Notes under the pieces: model-generated
Seen by the model: the letters and a program-made list of their open reading frames with translations, nothing else
Databases searched by the model: none
Told to the model about the DNA's origin: nothing
Program-made: the position numbers and the translations under genes
Source of the DNA: Hyphomicrobiales bacterium
GTDB lineage: Bacteria > Pseudomonadota > Alphaproteobacteria > Rhizobiales > Rhizobiaceae
NCBI GenBank assembly: GCA_900469445.1
Contig: UBXM01000020.1
Coordinates: 1 to 64,000 of the forward strand
DNA: 64,000 nt
Direction of reading: 5' to 3'
Part shown: one piece after another, positions 37,693 through 46,648 of the stretch
Layout of the letters: every line of letters starts with the position of its first letter
Numbering within the stretch: position 1 is the stretch's first letter

Positions 37693-39114
37693 ATGAATTC
37701 AAGCAAAATGCAAAAGCCTGACGTGACCTGCGATGTGGCGATCATCGGAGCCGGTACCGCCGGTCTATCCGCGGAACGAAGCGCGCGGCGTTCCGGCGCG
37801 AAAACCATTCTCATCGACGAATATTTTGCCGGCACGACCTGCGCTTCGATCGGTTGCATGCCATCAAAACTGCTCCTCGCTGCCGCTAAGGCAGCTCATA
37901 GCGTTTCTCGTGCGCCATTGTTCGGCGTAAATCCGAAAACCCTAACTGTCGATGGCACGGCCGTCATGGAGCGTGTTCGCAACCTGCGCGACGCTTTTGT
38001 CACGTCCGCACGAAAATCCATCGAAGACCTGCCTCAGGACGCGAGGATCAAAGGCCGGGCAAAATTCATCAGCGCCGACACGCTGGAGATCGATGGAGGG
38101 TTCCTGCGCGCAAAGGCGATCGTCATCGCGACGGGATCTTTTCCGGGCATTCCGAAGACATTCGCAGACCTGCCCAACATTCTCACGAACGAAAACGTGT
38201 TCGAGCTTGCAGATCTGCCGGATTCATTGGCCGTGATCGGTGCAGGACCACTTGGTCTGGAGCTTGCCCAAGCGTTTGCACGCCTCGGCGTCGATGTCTG
38301 CGTATTCGATGAGGGAGATACGATTGCGGCTTTGAAGGACGACGCTGTCGCCAAATCTCTTCGGACGCTGCTCGAGATGGAGTTTCCGCTTCACCTCGGC
38401 ACGAAGGTCAATGCTTCCCGATCGGGCGAAAATATCGAGCTAGTTTGGTCCGGTAGGTCCAACGGCAAAAAAATATTCAGCCATGTCCTCGTGGCTGCTG
38501 GTCGGCCGCCGAACCTCGTCAATCTGGGACTCGAAAATACCGGGCTGGAGCTAGACGAGCATGGCACGCCGAAATTCGATCGGCAAACGATGCGATGCGG
38601 CAGTGCAAATATATTTCTTGCCGGCGACTGCGATGCGGATGTCCCAGTCTTGCACGAGGCATCCGCCGAGGGCGCGATAGCCGGCAACAACGCGGCCAAG
38701 CTTCCATACGCGAGTCCCTCTCGACGCTCGACGCCTTTAGCCATCACCTTCACCGATCCGCACAGCGCGTCAATCGGCAAACCTTGCGACGATGCGGCTA
38801 TTGTCGGTGCAGTCGACTTTTCCGACCAGGGGCGCGCCAAGGTCGAGGGACGTAATGCCGGCTTGCTGCGGATTTATGCCGATAGCAGGGGCAACTTGAC
38901 CGGAGCGTCGCTGGCAGTGCCTGAAGGCGAGCATCTAGCACATCTCCTTGCCTGGGCAATCGAAATGAAACATACGGCCATGCAACTGCTAGAAATGCCG
39001 ATCTATCACCCGACCTATGAAGAAGGACTACGCACTGCGTTGCGACAGATCTGCGACCGTATCGAGATATCGTTTGCCGCCGATCGCGATGCGGGTCTGT
39101 CGCCCGGCGTGTGA
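37693..39114 (+). CDS. Pyridine nucleotide-disulfide oxidoreductase (dihydrolipoyl dehydrogenase-like)
   Basis: 473 residues, class I flavoprotein disulfide reductase. FAD motif VAIIGAGTAGLSAERSARRS near residue 15, redox-active cysteines in TTCASIGCMPSKLL (near 50), NAD motif VIGAGPLGLELAQAFARLG (near 180), second FAD motif IFLAGDCDAD (near 315), and the C-terminal dimerisation domain with HPTYEEGLRTALRQ; the usual active-site His is the H of YHPTYEE. It resembles lipoamide dehydrogenase or mercuric/other disulfide reductases. No 2-oxoacid dehydrogenase genes are nearby, so the substrate is open. Confidence 0.9.
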   Translation: MNSSKMQKPDVTCDVAIIGAGTAGLSAERSARRSGAKTILIDEYFAGTTCASIGCMPSKLLLAAAKAAHSVSRAPLFGVNPKTLTVDGTAVMERVRNLRDAFVTSARKSIEDLPQDARIKGRAKFISADTLEIDGGFLRAKAIVIATGSFPGIPKTFADLPNILTNENVFELADLPDSLAVIGAGPLGLELAQAFARLGVDVCVFDEGDTIAALKDDAVAKSLRTLLEMEFPLHLGTKVNASRSGENIELVWSGRSNGKKIFSHVLVAAGRPPNLVNLGLENTGLELDEHGTPKFDRQTMRCGSANIFLAGDCDADVPVLHEASAEGAIAGNNAAKLPYASPSRRSTPLAITFTDPHSASIGKPCDDAAIVGAVDFSDQGRAKVEGRNAGLLRIYADSRGNLTGASLAVPEGEHLAHLLAWAIEMKHTAMQLLEMPIYHPTYEEGLRTALRQICDRIEISFAADRDAGLSPGV

Positions 39115-39224
39115 CACCGATACCGCCTGGAGGTTGACGATCCGGAAGCCAGAATGCCTCATCCCAATAGGGACAGGCTCAACGGCAACGCCCCAACGCG
39201 GGCATCGGTTATCTCCAATCAATC

Positions 39225-39963
39225 GGCAATGAAATCTTTGCGACGGCCGAAACGCTGATCCGTGCATTGATGACATGGAAACGTGGCGAGCCTCGAGCAT
39301 GCTCAATGGTGAAACTTCTCTCAGCCGAGGAAGAGGACAACCGACGGATTGGGCGGGAGCGAAAAACTCTGATTGCCGAGCGCGTCTTCCACGTCAATCG
39401 CATAAAGGGTCTGCTCTTCATACAAGGCATCCGAGATTACGAGCCAGTAAATAGAGATCGCCGTCAGCGCCTGGACGAGCTTCGAACTGGCGATGGCCGT
39501 CCGGTATCAAAAGCACCTGAAGGCCGAAGTCTGCAGAGAACTTGATCGTCTCGAACTGATACTCAAACAAATCAAGGCTGTCGAAGCCGAGCGAGATGCC
39601 TTGATCGTTCAGGAGACGCCGGCGACGCCGAAAGAAGCGACCGCTCTTTTAGGCATCCGAGGGATTGGACCGGAATTCGCTACAATGCTTTACACCGAAG
39701 GCCTGTTTCGGCACTTCGACAACCGACGCCAAATCGCGTCGTACGCAGGACTTGCCCCCTCCCCTTGGCAAAGCGGTAACGTCAATCGCGATCAGGGTGT
39801 ATCTAAGGCGGGAAATCCACGTCTGCGAGCCACTATGGTTGAGCTCGCATGGCTATGGTTACGGCACCAACCGAGGTCGGCGCTATCTTGCTGGTTTAAG
39901 GAGCGTATCGCTCAAAATAGCGGCCGTCTGAAAAAAGCCGATGGTTGTGGCACTCGGGCGTAA
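39225..39963 (+). pseudogene. IS110-family transposase, truncated and frameshifted
   Basis: First frame: GNEIFATAETLIRALMTWKR then LLFIQGIRDYEPVNRDRRQR and LDELRTGDGRP. After a one-base loss near 39500 comes the next frame: QKHLKAEVCRELDRLELILK, GIRGIGPEFATMLYTEGLFR and RRQIASYAGLAPSPWQSGNV. This is the C-terminal two thirds of an IS110-family (IS116/IS110/IS902) transposase; the N-terminal DEDD part is missing. It is not a close copy of the intact IS110 transposase that follows. Confidence 0.8.
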
Positions 39964-40306
39964 GCTGCTTCGTGGCTCTTTGGAAGTATGTTACCTCCGG
40001 CGTCGTGATCGAAGGTGCAATCATGAAAGCCGCCTGACGTGCGAAGCGGCTGCAGTAAGCAAATCTAATCCTCAGGGCGTGATCAGCCCTGACGGATCCA
40101 TGTGAACGGACCGGGATTCCTTTTGGCTTCAACTGCCGGTCTTGAGATTGGTCCCGTTCTCCTGAGCCCGCGCCCGCGAAAGCGGGAAATTGGTGCCTGC
40201 CGCCAGGAGCGGCGACCGGATGTGATGAGGTGGAACGGCCCGCTCCGACAGCATCTAGTGCTAAAACGTGGTCGTTGCTCGAACGCCACAAAGGAGGGAC
40301 CGTTCC

Positions 40307-41347
40307 ATGAAGCAAGTTAGCACTATCGGGCTTGATTTAGCCAAACACGTCTTCCAAATTCACGGCGCAGACAATGAAGGTTCGGCCCTGTTCAATCGGA
40401 AACTGCGGCGCACCGAGGTGCTGCGCTTCTTCGAAAGACTGCCACCGTGCCTGGTAGGCATGGAGGCATGTGGTGGTGCGCACTATTGGGCGCGGGAGAT
40501 TGCTCAACTTGGTCATGATGTGCGTCTCATTCCGCCGGCTTACGTCAAACCTTTCGTCAAGCGTGGCAAGACGGACGCGGCCGATGCGGAAGCCATCAGT
40601 GAAGCGGTGATCCGCAAGACCATGCGTTTCGTCCCCATCAAGACCGCCGAGCAGCAAGCGGATGCGATGGTCCTGAAGACTCGTGCTCTTCTTGTGCAAC
40701 AGAGAACACAATCGGTTAATGCCCTACGAGCACATCTGGCCGAACTGGGCATCATCGCGGCCGGTGGCCTTCCCAACATAGCGGCACTGATGACCATCGT
40801 TCGTGAAGCTGAAGATACCCGACTACCCACAGCGGCAAGATTCGCCCTCACAGCTATTGTCGATCAGATCGACGCTTTGGCCATTCAGATCGGCGTGCTT
40901 GAGCGCACAATCGTTACGGCATCGAAGCGCGATGAGAGCATGCGTCGACTGACAACAATCCCCGGGGTTGGTGCCATAACCGCAGCGACGATCAAAGCCG
41001 TGGTTCCGGATCCCGGCGGGTTTAAGTCCGGGCGGCACTTCGCCGCTTGGGTGGGACTGACCCCCAGGCCTCATTCCAGCGGAGGCAAAGAGCGATTGGG
41101 TAGAATATCGGAAATGGGGAATCCCGAACTCCGAGTTCTCCTGGTCCTCGGAGCGACAGCCGTTCTGCGGATTGCCCGGAACGATGAAAAGGCACGACCT
41201 TGGTTAAAAGCGCTGCTTGCCAGACGTCCATTCAAGGTGGCCGCTGTCGCGTTGGCCAACAAAATGGCTCGCATCATCTGGGCCCTCTTGAATAAGGGCG
41301 GATTTTACGACCCTCCGGAACCATCCCCAAATGTAGCGGCAATCTGA
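40307..41347 (+). CDS. IS110-family transposase (IS1111 group-like)
   Basis: 346 residues and apparently intact. The N-terminal DEDD domain reads TIGLDLAKHVFQIHGAD, then VGMEACGGAHYWAREIA and KRGKTDAADAEAISEA. The C-terminal IS116/IS110/IS902 domain reads LTTIPGVGAITAATIKAVVP and FAAWVGLTPRPHSSGGKERL. It inserts as a circle by RuvC-like chemistry without target duplication. AAGGAGGG precedes the ATG. The element's flanks probably span about 39985-40306 and 41348-41450, but I cannot place its ends, as IS110 elements lack long terminal repeats. Confidence 0.93.
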   Translation: MKQVSTIGLDLAKHVFQIHGADNEGSALFNRKLRRTEVLRFFERLPPCLVGMEACGGAHYWAREIAQLGHDVRLIPPAYVKPFVKRGKTDAADAEAISEAVIRKTMRFVPIKTAEQQADAMVLKTRALLVQQRTQSVNALRAHLAELGIIAAGGLPNIAALMTIVREAEDTRLPTAARFALTAIVDQIDALAIQIGVLERTIVTASKRDESMRRLTTIPGVGAITAATIKAVVPDPGGFKSGRHFAAWVGLTPRPHSSGGKERLGRISEMGNPELRVLLVLGATAVLRIARNDEKARPWLKALLARRPFKVAAVALANKMARIIWALLNKGGFYDPPEPSPNVAAI

Positions 41348-41803
41348 AGACTATCAGGACTTATGACTGATCTGACCGGCGTCGGCCGACAGATGCAAGG
41401 TGCAACAGCAAACGATGAAGCCATGGGACGAAATTCCGGAACGAGCGAAGCCGCCAACCTCAGTGCACTCCGAAGTGCGTGGATGTGATTCAGCTCCTCG
41501 TTTCGCGGATCTCATCGAGGCCAGCGGTCATGCACCGCCCTCACAGGCCGTACATATGAACGCACCGTCCTCGTGGGTAAAGTCAATTGCGAAGCCTCTT
41601 GCACCGCGGGCCGTTCCACATATGAGGTTGTACAGGCTCAACAACGAGCCGGTAAAGCGGTGGGCTTAGACCGTGGATCCGCAAACGCAGGAGGCTCGCG
41701 ATGCCACCAAGGTGAACCATTGACAAAAAACCTGATGTGGAGAGGAATCGAACGCCTTTCACCTAAATATTGGCTTTGATGAAGTTCATTAACAGGCATC
41801 ATT
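41348..41803. other. Stretch downstream of IS110, no gene recognised
   Basis: About 450 bp including the probable right flank of IS110. One open frame at 41400-41669 has no known features. A T-arm-like string (AGAGGAATCGAACGCC, about 41738-41755) without a CTCTTGA box lies near 41735-41763. Confidence 0.35.
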
Positions 41804-42910
41804 TTATTTCAGCAATGGGAGCGAATAGCGTGTATGCCGACGTTCACCGGTACGCGTGAGCGCACCGATCTCCACGAGTTGCTGGAGGTCGCGTGTCGCT
41901 GTCGCCCGGGATGTGTCTGTGATCGAGATGTAGTTTTCTGCACTGAGGCCACCCTTGAAGCCCGCTATGCCTTCCTTGAAGATGCGCGCGACCACTTTTT
42001 CTTGTCGCTCGTTCAGTTTGGCTCGAAACCGGTCGTAGAATTTTGCTTTCTGAATGAAGAAATCTATGCGTTCAAGGGTCGCCCGTTGAGCATCCAGGAT
42101 GGTCTCTGAAAAGAAAATGATCCAATCGGAGATATCAAGCGTGCGCTGGTGGCGCTCAAGCTCGGCATAGTAGGACTTCCGGTTCTTCTCGATTGTAAAA
42201 GCGAGTGAAATGAGGCTTGGTTGTCCAATGTTTTGAGCCAAGGACTTCTCGGCGAGCGCGCGCCCAATTCGACCATTACCATCCTCAAATGGATGAATGC
42301 TTTCAAAATAAAGATGACCCACTGCTGCGCGCGTCAGAGCTTGAAGCAACGTTTCGCCAGCCGGCCCGGATCGATTGAACCATATGATGAAGGTCTCCAT
42401 CTCAGTTTTAACCTGGCGAGATGGGGGAGCCTCGAAATGGATTGTGGGCGTGTCCAGGCGACCTGACACGATTTGCGTGGCGTCTTCATGCTTGCGGTAA
42501 TCACCTATCGTCTCAATGTAACGATTTCCGGCCATCAACATCGAATGCCAATGGAACAATTTTTCACCATCCAGCGGCTCATGCCAGTTTCGATAGACAT
42601 CTGCCATCATCTCCGCGATCCCGCGTTCTTGGGGGCCGATCTGCCTATCCTCAGTGTTGAGGCCGAACTGCAGGCTGAGCGAGGATTGAACACTTGCGCG
42701 ATCCAGAAACTCCCCCTCGATCTCTGAGGTCTTGACGGCTTCGTCGCTCAGCAATTCAATGCGAAGTTGGTTGCTGTCTTCCTCCTTGAAATGCCGCACG
42801 GCACCAATGACCTCGCCGGCGGACTGCAGGAATCTCTGCTCCAACGGCATCACGCTTGCTGCGTCATACCTGAAATTTGGCCATTCGGCATTCTGCCAGT
42901 TCCATTTCAT
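41804..42910 (-). CDS. Fic family protein with N-terminal inhibitory helix
   Basis: 368 residues. The N-terminal DUF4172 region (MKWNWQNAEWPNFRYD) contains the inhibitory motif TSEIEG, of the (S/T)xxxE(G/N) type, near residue 58. The Fic core has HPFEDGNGRIGRAL near residue 215, with catalytic His and nucleotide-binding Asn/Gly/Arg. The C-terminus (RATATRDLQQLVEIGALTRT) is a winged helix. Fic enzymes transfer AMP or other nucleotide parts to proteins; with its own inhibitory helix this is a class II protein needing no separate antitoxin. The winged helix and the inverted repeats over the start codon suggest it binds its own promoter. Confidence 0.92.
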   Translation of the reverse strand: MKWNWQNAEWPNFRYDAASVMPLEQRFLQSAGEVIGAVRHFKEEDSNQLRIELLSDEAVKTSEIEGEFLDRASVQSSLSLQFGLNTEDRQIGPQERGIAEMMADVYRNWHEPLDGEKLFHWHSMLMAGNRYIETIGDYRKHEDATQIVSGRLDTPTIHFEAPPSRQVKTEMETFIIWFNRSGPAGETLLQALTRAAVGHLYFESIHPFEDGNGRIGRALAEKSLAQNIGQPSLISLAFTIEKNRKSYYAELERHQRTLDISDWIIFFSETILDAQRATLERIDFFIQKAKFYDRFRAKLNERQEKVVARIFKEGIAGFKGGLSAENYISITDTSRATATRDLQQLVEIGALTRTGERRHTRYSLPLLK

Positions 42911-42939
42911 GAGCTATAGCCAGCCTTTCTATAGCTCAT
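42909..42939. promoter_or_regulatory. Inverted-repeat operator at the fic start
   Basis: ATGAGCTATAG, nine-base spacer, CTATAGCTCAT: perfect 11-bp arms overlapping the fic start codon and leader. It is a strong candidate operator for autorepression, probably by the winged helix of the Fic protein. Confidence 0.65.
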
Positions 42940-42957
42940 ATTTATTGCCATAAATGA
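42934..42957. promoter_or_regulatory. Second inverted repeat in the fic promoter
   Basis: ATTTAT-TGCC-ATAAAT, flanked by CTC and GAG, directly adjoining the first repeat. It probably overlaps the promoter. Confidence 0.45.
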
Positions 42958-43068
42958 GTTATTGCAAGACCGTCTATCGCCAAACACCGCATCAGTAGCT
43001 TTCGATCCAAGCAGCAGCGATCGAAATGCTGTCCACCTACCTGAACATATTGGCGCCGAGAGAACGGA

Positions 43069-43575
43069 ATGAGCATGACCAAAAAAGACCTTTCATCACG
43101 TCATTTTCAAAGAAAGATATCCGAATTCTGCGAGCTACGTATCGCTCCTATCGCGTCCAGGCGGGTAGTTGACAGTATCCGACCTTACATTGTCAGTTTG
43201 ATTATCTACCGGAAATCGCCACCGCTCCTGAATGGCCATATCGACTGGACGACGATCGGTCAGGCCTGCGGGATTGAAACCGAGTTGACGGCAGAACTGA
43301 AAAAGCAGCTCCGACCAAGCCTGGATGCAATCATCCGCTGGCTCAGCGGACCATCGCGACCCGTTCGAGCCAATCGTGTGCGTCCTCGAGGACAAAAGCC
43401 CATTGGCGGAATATCGCAAGATGACGGACGAGATTCTTACACGCATGCCGGATGAGCACAGATACCCGCGGCCGGCGGCGGTGGCCGTCAGGGCATTCCT
43501 GTTGCTCCGAATTGGCCTGCACTTGGGGCTGCGGCAGAAGAACCTTCGCCAATTGCGCGTCTGCCCGCGCGGACA
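43069..43575 (+). pseudogene. Tyrosine-type integrase, 5' part (interrupted by IS66)
   Basis: First frame: MTKKDLSSRHFQRKISEFCE, then HIDWTTIGQACGIETELTAE and LRPSLDAIIRWL. After a shift near 43400 comes the next frame: PLAEYRKMTDEILTRMPDEH, AVRAFLLLRIGLHLGLRQKN and LRQLRVCPRG. This matches the N-terminal and early catalytic part of a rhizobial phage-type integrase; LGLRQKNLRQLRxxPRG is the conserved box I region with the catalytic Arg. IS66 sequence follows at about 43580. The 3' end of the same gene lies at 46290-46496. Confidence 0.7.
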
Positions 43576-43585
43576 TTATCCGACA

Positions 43586-43927
43586 TCGGAACGCCGGCCG
43601 GACGAAGAGAAGGTTCGGATCGAGGAGAGCCTGCAAGGCTTTCGGCAGGGCTCGGTAACGGCGCGGCGTTATGGATTGTCGCGGTCACTGTTGACTCGTT
43701 GGCGTCGGGAATACCGAAGCGGGCTTCTGAACGTTTCCGCGTCAACGGGCTTCGTGCCGCTTTCGATTTCGCCACCGCCGGCGGTATCTTTCGAGATGGC
43801 CCCATCGCCGACTGAAGACGACAGGACGATCGAGATCGGCCTGCCGAACGGTCGTCGCCTGACGATCCCGGCTTCGCTTGATCCAACTATCCTTGCTCGG
43901 CTGTTGCCGGTTCTGGACGCGTCATGA
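43586..43927 (+). CDS. tnpA: IS66 TnpA (OrfA), N-terminus merged with integrase frame
   Basis: About 113 residues belong to IS66: ERRPDEEKVRIEESLQGFRQ, then the helix-turn-helix ARRYGLSRSLLTRWRREYRS and the tail EIGLPNGRRLTIPASLDPTI. The open frame begins upstream in the integrase remnant (43325), so the native start codon is not evident. TnpA is required for IS66 transposition and probably binds DNA. Its stop overlaps the tnpB start (ATGA). Confidence 0.75.
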   Translation, partial: SERRPDEEKVRIEESLQGFRQGSVTARRYGLSRSLLTRWRREYRSGLLNVSASTGFVPLSISPPPAVSFEMAPSPTEDDRTIEIGLPNGRRLTIPASLDPTILARLLPVLDAS

Positions 43928-44274
43928 TCGCCTTTCCGCCCGGGGTGAAGGTGTGGATTGCGGGCGGTGTGACCGACATGCGTTGTGGCATGAACAGCCT
44001 GGCGTTGAAGGTTCAACAGGGGCTTGGCCGCGATCCTCACGGCGGCGAGGTCTTCTGCTTTCGAGGTCGCAAAGCTGACCTGATCAAGGTCCTGTGGCAT
44101 GACGGCGTCGGCATGTCGCTCTACCTGAAGCGCCTGGAGGCAGGGAAGTTCATCTGGCCGATTAGCCAGAATGGCTCCGCCGTGCCGGTGTCGGCGGCTC
44201 AACTCGGCTATCTTCTGGAAGGGATCGACTGGCGTAATCCACGCTGGACGCAGCGACCTGCAACGGCAGGCTGA
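43924..44274 (+). CDS. tnpB: IS66 TnpB (OrfB)
   Basis: 116 residues, full length. PPGVKVWIAGGVTDMRCGMN, FRGRKADLIKVLWHDGVGMS and LKRLEAGKFIWP are the IS66 OrfB hallmarks. It is an accessory protein needed for IS66 movement, of unknown mechanism. The start overlaps the tnpA stop by four bases, so it is translationally coupled. Confidence 0.95.
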   Translation: MIAFPPGVKVWIAGGVTDMRCGMNSLALKVQQGLGRDPHGGEVFCFRGRKADLIKVLWHDGVGMSLYLKRLEAGKFIWPISQNGSAVPVSAAQLGYLLEGIDWRNPRWTQRPATAG

Positions 44275-44333
44275 TCGCGAACATTCCTCTGTTTTTGTTG
44301 GGCTTTTAACAAGCGGCATGGTAGCTTTCGGCC

Positions 44334-45971
44334 ATGGACGACGCTGCTTCGGAGATAGCCAGGTTACGGGCCGCGCTTGCGGCATCGGAGGCGCGTGACG
44401 CCTCCGCCGAGGCTGATCTCGCTCAGGTGCGAGCTGTCGTGACGACGTCCGAGGCGATGATCCGGCACCTCAAGCTCGAGATCGCCAAGTTGCGTCGCGA
44501 GCAATACGGTCAGAGTTCGGAACGACGCGCCCGCCTGATCGACCAGATGGAATTGCAGCTCGAAGAACTTGAGGCCGACGCCACCGAGGACGAGATCGCC
44601 GCGGAACGCGTGGCGGCGGAGGTTGCACAAGTTCCAGCCTTTGAACGCCGCCGGCCGGTCCGCAAGCCGTTTCCCGAGCACCTGCCGCGCGAACGGCTGA
44701 TCATTGAAGCTCCTTCGACCTGCACCTGCTGCGGCTCTGCCAAGATCGTTAAGATGGGCGAGGATATCACCGAGACGCTGGAGGTGATCCCGCGCCAGTG
44801 GAAGGTGATCCAGACGGTGCGCGAGAAGTTCACCTGCCGGGACTGCGAGAAGATCAGCCAGCCACCCGCACCTTTCCATGCGACACCACGCGGATGGGCG
44901 GGACCGAACTTGCTCGCGACGATCCTGTTCGAGAAGTTCGGCCAGCACCAGCCGTTGAACCGCCAGGCTGAGCGCTACGCCAGGGAGGGCGTCGATCTCA
45001 GCCTCTCTACGCTGGCCGACCAGGTTGGAGCCTGCGCAACGGCGCTGCAGCCGATTCATGATCTGATCCGCGCCCATGTGCTGGCCGCCGGGCGGCTTCA
45101 TGGCGACGACACTACCGTGCCGCTGCTGGCCAAGGGCGCAACGAAGCAGGCTCGGTTATGGACCTACGTTCGCGATGATCATCCATTCGCGGGCGGCGCG
45201 CCTCCTGCGGCACTCTTCTACTTCTCACCAGATCGGGAGAAGACCCATCCCAACACGCATCTTGCCGGATGGCACGGAATACTGCAGGCGGATGCCTATG
45301 GCGGCTACAACGACCTTTATCGTGCCGGCCGCAGCCCCGAACCAATCAAGAGCGTGCTCTGCTGGAGCCATGCGCGACGGAAGTTCTTCGAGTTGGCCGA
45401 CATCGCCGGCAACGTGCGCAAGGGCAAACCTGCCCATGAGATATCGCCGGTCGCGCTTGAGGCTGTAGCCCGCATCGATGTGCTCTTCGACATCGAGCGG
45501 GGCATAAACGGGACGTCCGCAGAGGACCGATTAGCTGCCCGGCAACAGCATACTCGTCCGCTTGTCGAGGACCTGCACGACTGGCTGATAGTCCAGCGCT
45601 CCCAGATGTCGAAGCACAATCCCGTCGTTAAGGCGATCAACTACATGTTCGACAAGGACGGGCGCTGGGAAGCCTTCACCCGGTTCCTCGACGATGGCAG
45701 GCTCTGCATGTCCAACAATGCGGCAGAGCGTGCCCTGCGCGGGATCGCTCTGGGAAGAAAGGCATGGCTATTCGCTGGCTCCCAGCGCGGCGGCGAGCGT
45801 GCTGCCTTCATGTATTCCCTGATCGTCACGGCTAAGATGAACGATATCGATCCGCAGGCCTGGTTGGCGGATATCCTCGCCCGTATGCCCAACATTCCCG
45901 TATCACGACTGCCGGAACTGCTGCCTTGGAACTGGTCCGCCGCTGGCAGCGGCCGACAGATGGCCGCCTGA
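44334..45971 (+). CDS. tnpC: IS66 transposase TnpC
   Basis: 545 residues. N-terminal coiled coil (ASEIARLRAALAASEARDAS), a zinc-finger-like stretch (CTCCGSAKIV...CRDCEKI) and the DDE catalytic domain with GRLHGDDTTVPLLAKG, QADAYGGYNDLY and SNNAAERALRGIALGRKAW. The length and motifs are complete, so it is probably active. It carries out strand transfer for the element. Confidence 0.95.
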   Translation: MDDAASEIARLRAALAASEARDASAEADLAQVRAVVTTSEAMIRHLKLEIAKLRREQYGQSSERRARLIDQMELQLEELEADATEDEIAAERVAAEVAQVPAFERRRPVRKPFPEHLPRERLIIEAPSTCTCCGSAKIVKMGEDITETLEVIPRQWKVIQTVREKFTCRDCEKISQPPAPFHATPRGWAGPNLLATILFEKFGQHQPLNRQAERYAREGVDLSLSTLADQVGACATALQPIHDLIRAHVLAAGRLHGDDTTVPLLAKGATKQARLWTYVRDDHPFAGGAPPAALFYFSPDREKTHPNTHLAGWHGILQADAYGGYNDLYRAGRSPEPIKSVLCWSHARRKFFELADIAGNVRKGKPAHEISPVALEAVARIDVLFDIERGINGTSAEDRLAARQQHTRPLVEDLHDWLIVQRSQMSKHNPVVKAINYMFDKDGRWEAFTRFLDDGRLCMSNNAAERALRGIALGRKAWLFAGSQRGGERAAFMYSLIVTAKMNDIDPQAWLADILARMPNIPVSRLPELLPWNWSAAGSGRQMAA

Positions 45972-46270
45972 TGGGCCGCCCGACGCATGTCTACACGATC
46001 GGCTACGTCGCTGTGCTGACCGGCGAAAACCTCGAACTCATCCAGGAAATCGCCAGCAACTCCGACAATATCGACTATGGTGAGATGATCCATGCCCATG
46101 ACGGCAGTGAAGAGGGCATCACGACATTCACCGACCGGGGCGTCGAGAGTCTGAAAGAATTCCTCGCCGATATCCGCACCTGGGAGGGAGGCGTTCGCCA
46201 GTTCCTTGCAGACGAGCAATGCGACCAGGAAAAGATCGAGCGCATCATGGCAGACCAGCCAAAATCATAA
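45971..46270 (+). CDS. IS66-associated small protein
   Basis: 99 residues: MGRPTHVYTIGYVAVLTGEN, NSDNIDYGEMIHAHDGSEEG and FTDRGVESLKEFLADIRTWE. The ATG overlaps the tnpC stop (TGATG), so it is cotranslated as a fourth gene of the element. It is acidic with no recognised domain. I recall similar proteins behind IS66 transposases in rhizobia, but a function is not known to me. Confidence 0.7.
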   Translation: MGRPTHVYTIGYVAVLTGENLELIQEIASNSDNIDYGEMIHAHDGSEEGITTFTDRGVESLKEFLADIRTWEGGVRQFLADEQCDQEKIERIMADQPKS

Positions 46271-46289
46271 ACGGTGCGGCCTACGCCGG

Positions 46290-46496
46290 ATGGATACATC
46301 CTATGAGCAGGCAAGCTAAGCCATTCAGGATACGCCTGATGTCGTGCAGCAGCACTACGGTCGTTTGCTGCCGCAAGACAAGGCTGCGTTGGCAACCAGA
46401 ATTCTCAATCAAGTTTGGAAGTTGCGTAAAATAGCATGTGATGCTCGGCTCGGATGCGCAAACCATATTGTGCCTGGGTCGAGCGTCCTCGTTTAG
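46290..46496 (+). pseudogene. Tyrosine integrase, 3' part with nonsense codon
   Basis: Reads SYEQAS, a TAA, then AIQDTPDVVQQHYGRLLPQD and KAALATRILNQVW. This is the C-terminal end of the same kind of integrase as at 43069-43575; the usual family sequence has Tyr where the TAA stands (YEQASYAIQDTPEMVQQHYG), and QHYGR carries the nucleophile Tyr. The central catalytic part has been lost, so insertion of IS66 was followed by deletion. Confidence 0.75.
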
Positions 46497-46524
46497 CTCT
46501 TGAATAGGTTCGAACCAATGACCC
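46497..46524. repeat. CTCTTGA/T-arm-like element
   Basis: CTCTTGAATAGGTTCGAACC then AATGACCC, with the palindrome GGTTCGAACC. It begins directly at the end of the integrase 3' remnant, where an attachment site would be expected. Confidence 0.55.
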
Positions 46525-46602
46525 TTATAATGATCCATGGGCTCCAGTAAGAACCCCGCCTATGATATTAAGCAGAAGCTTTGAGCCGACCTTGTCGTTT
46601 CA

Positions 46603-46630
46603 CTCTTGAGCGGGCTCGGACCTCCGAGCC
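46603..46630. repeat. CTCTTGA/T-arm-like element
   Basis: CTCTTGAGCGGGCTCGGACC then TCCGAGCC. It includes a perfect eight-pair hairpin GGCTCGGA-CC-TCCGAGCC, 18 bp beyond the vapC stop codon. Confidence 0.55.
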
Positions 46631-46648
46631 GCAGATTCAGATATTTCT

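Larger units (their letters stand above)
43580..46290 (+). mobile_element. IS66-family insertion sequence
   Basis: Carries tnpA, tnpB and tnpC in the usual order plus a fourth small ORF. It separates the 5' and 3' parts of an integrase gene. The exact ends and target duplication are not visible to me; the left end may be damaged, because the tnpA start is merged with integrase sequence. Confidence 0.8.
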
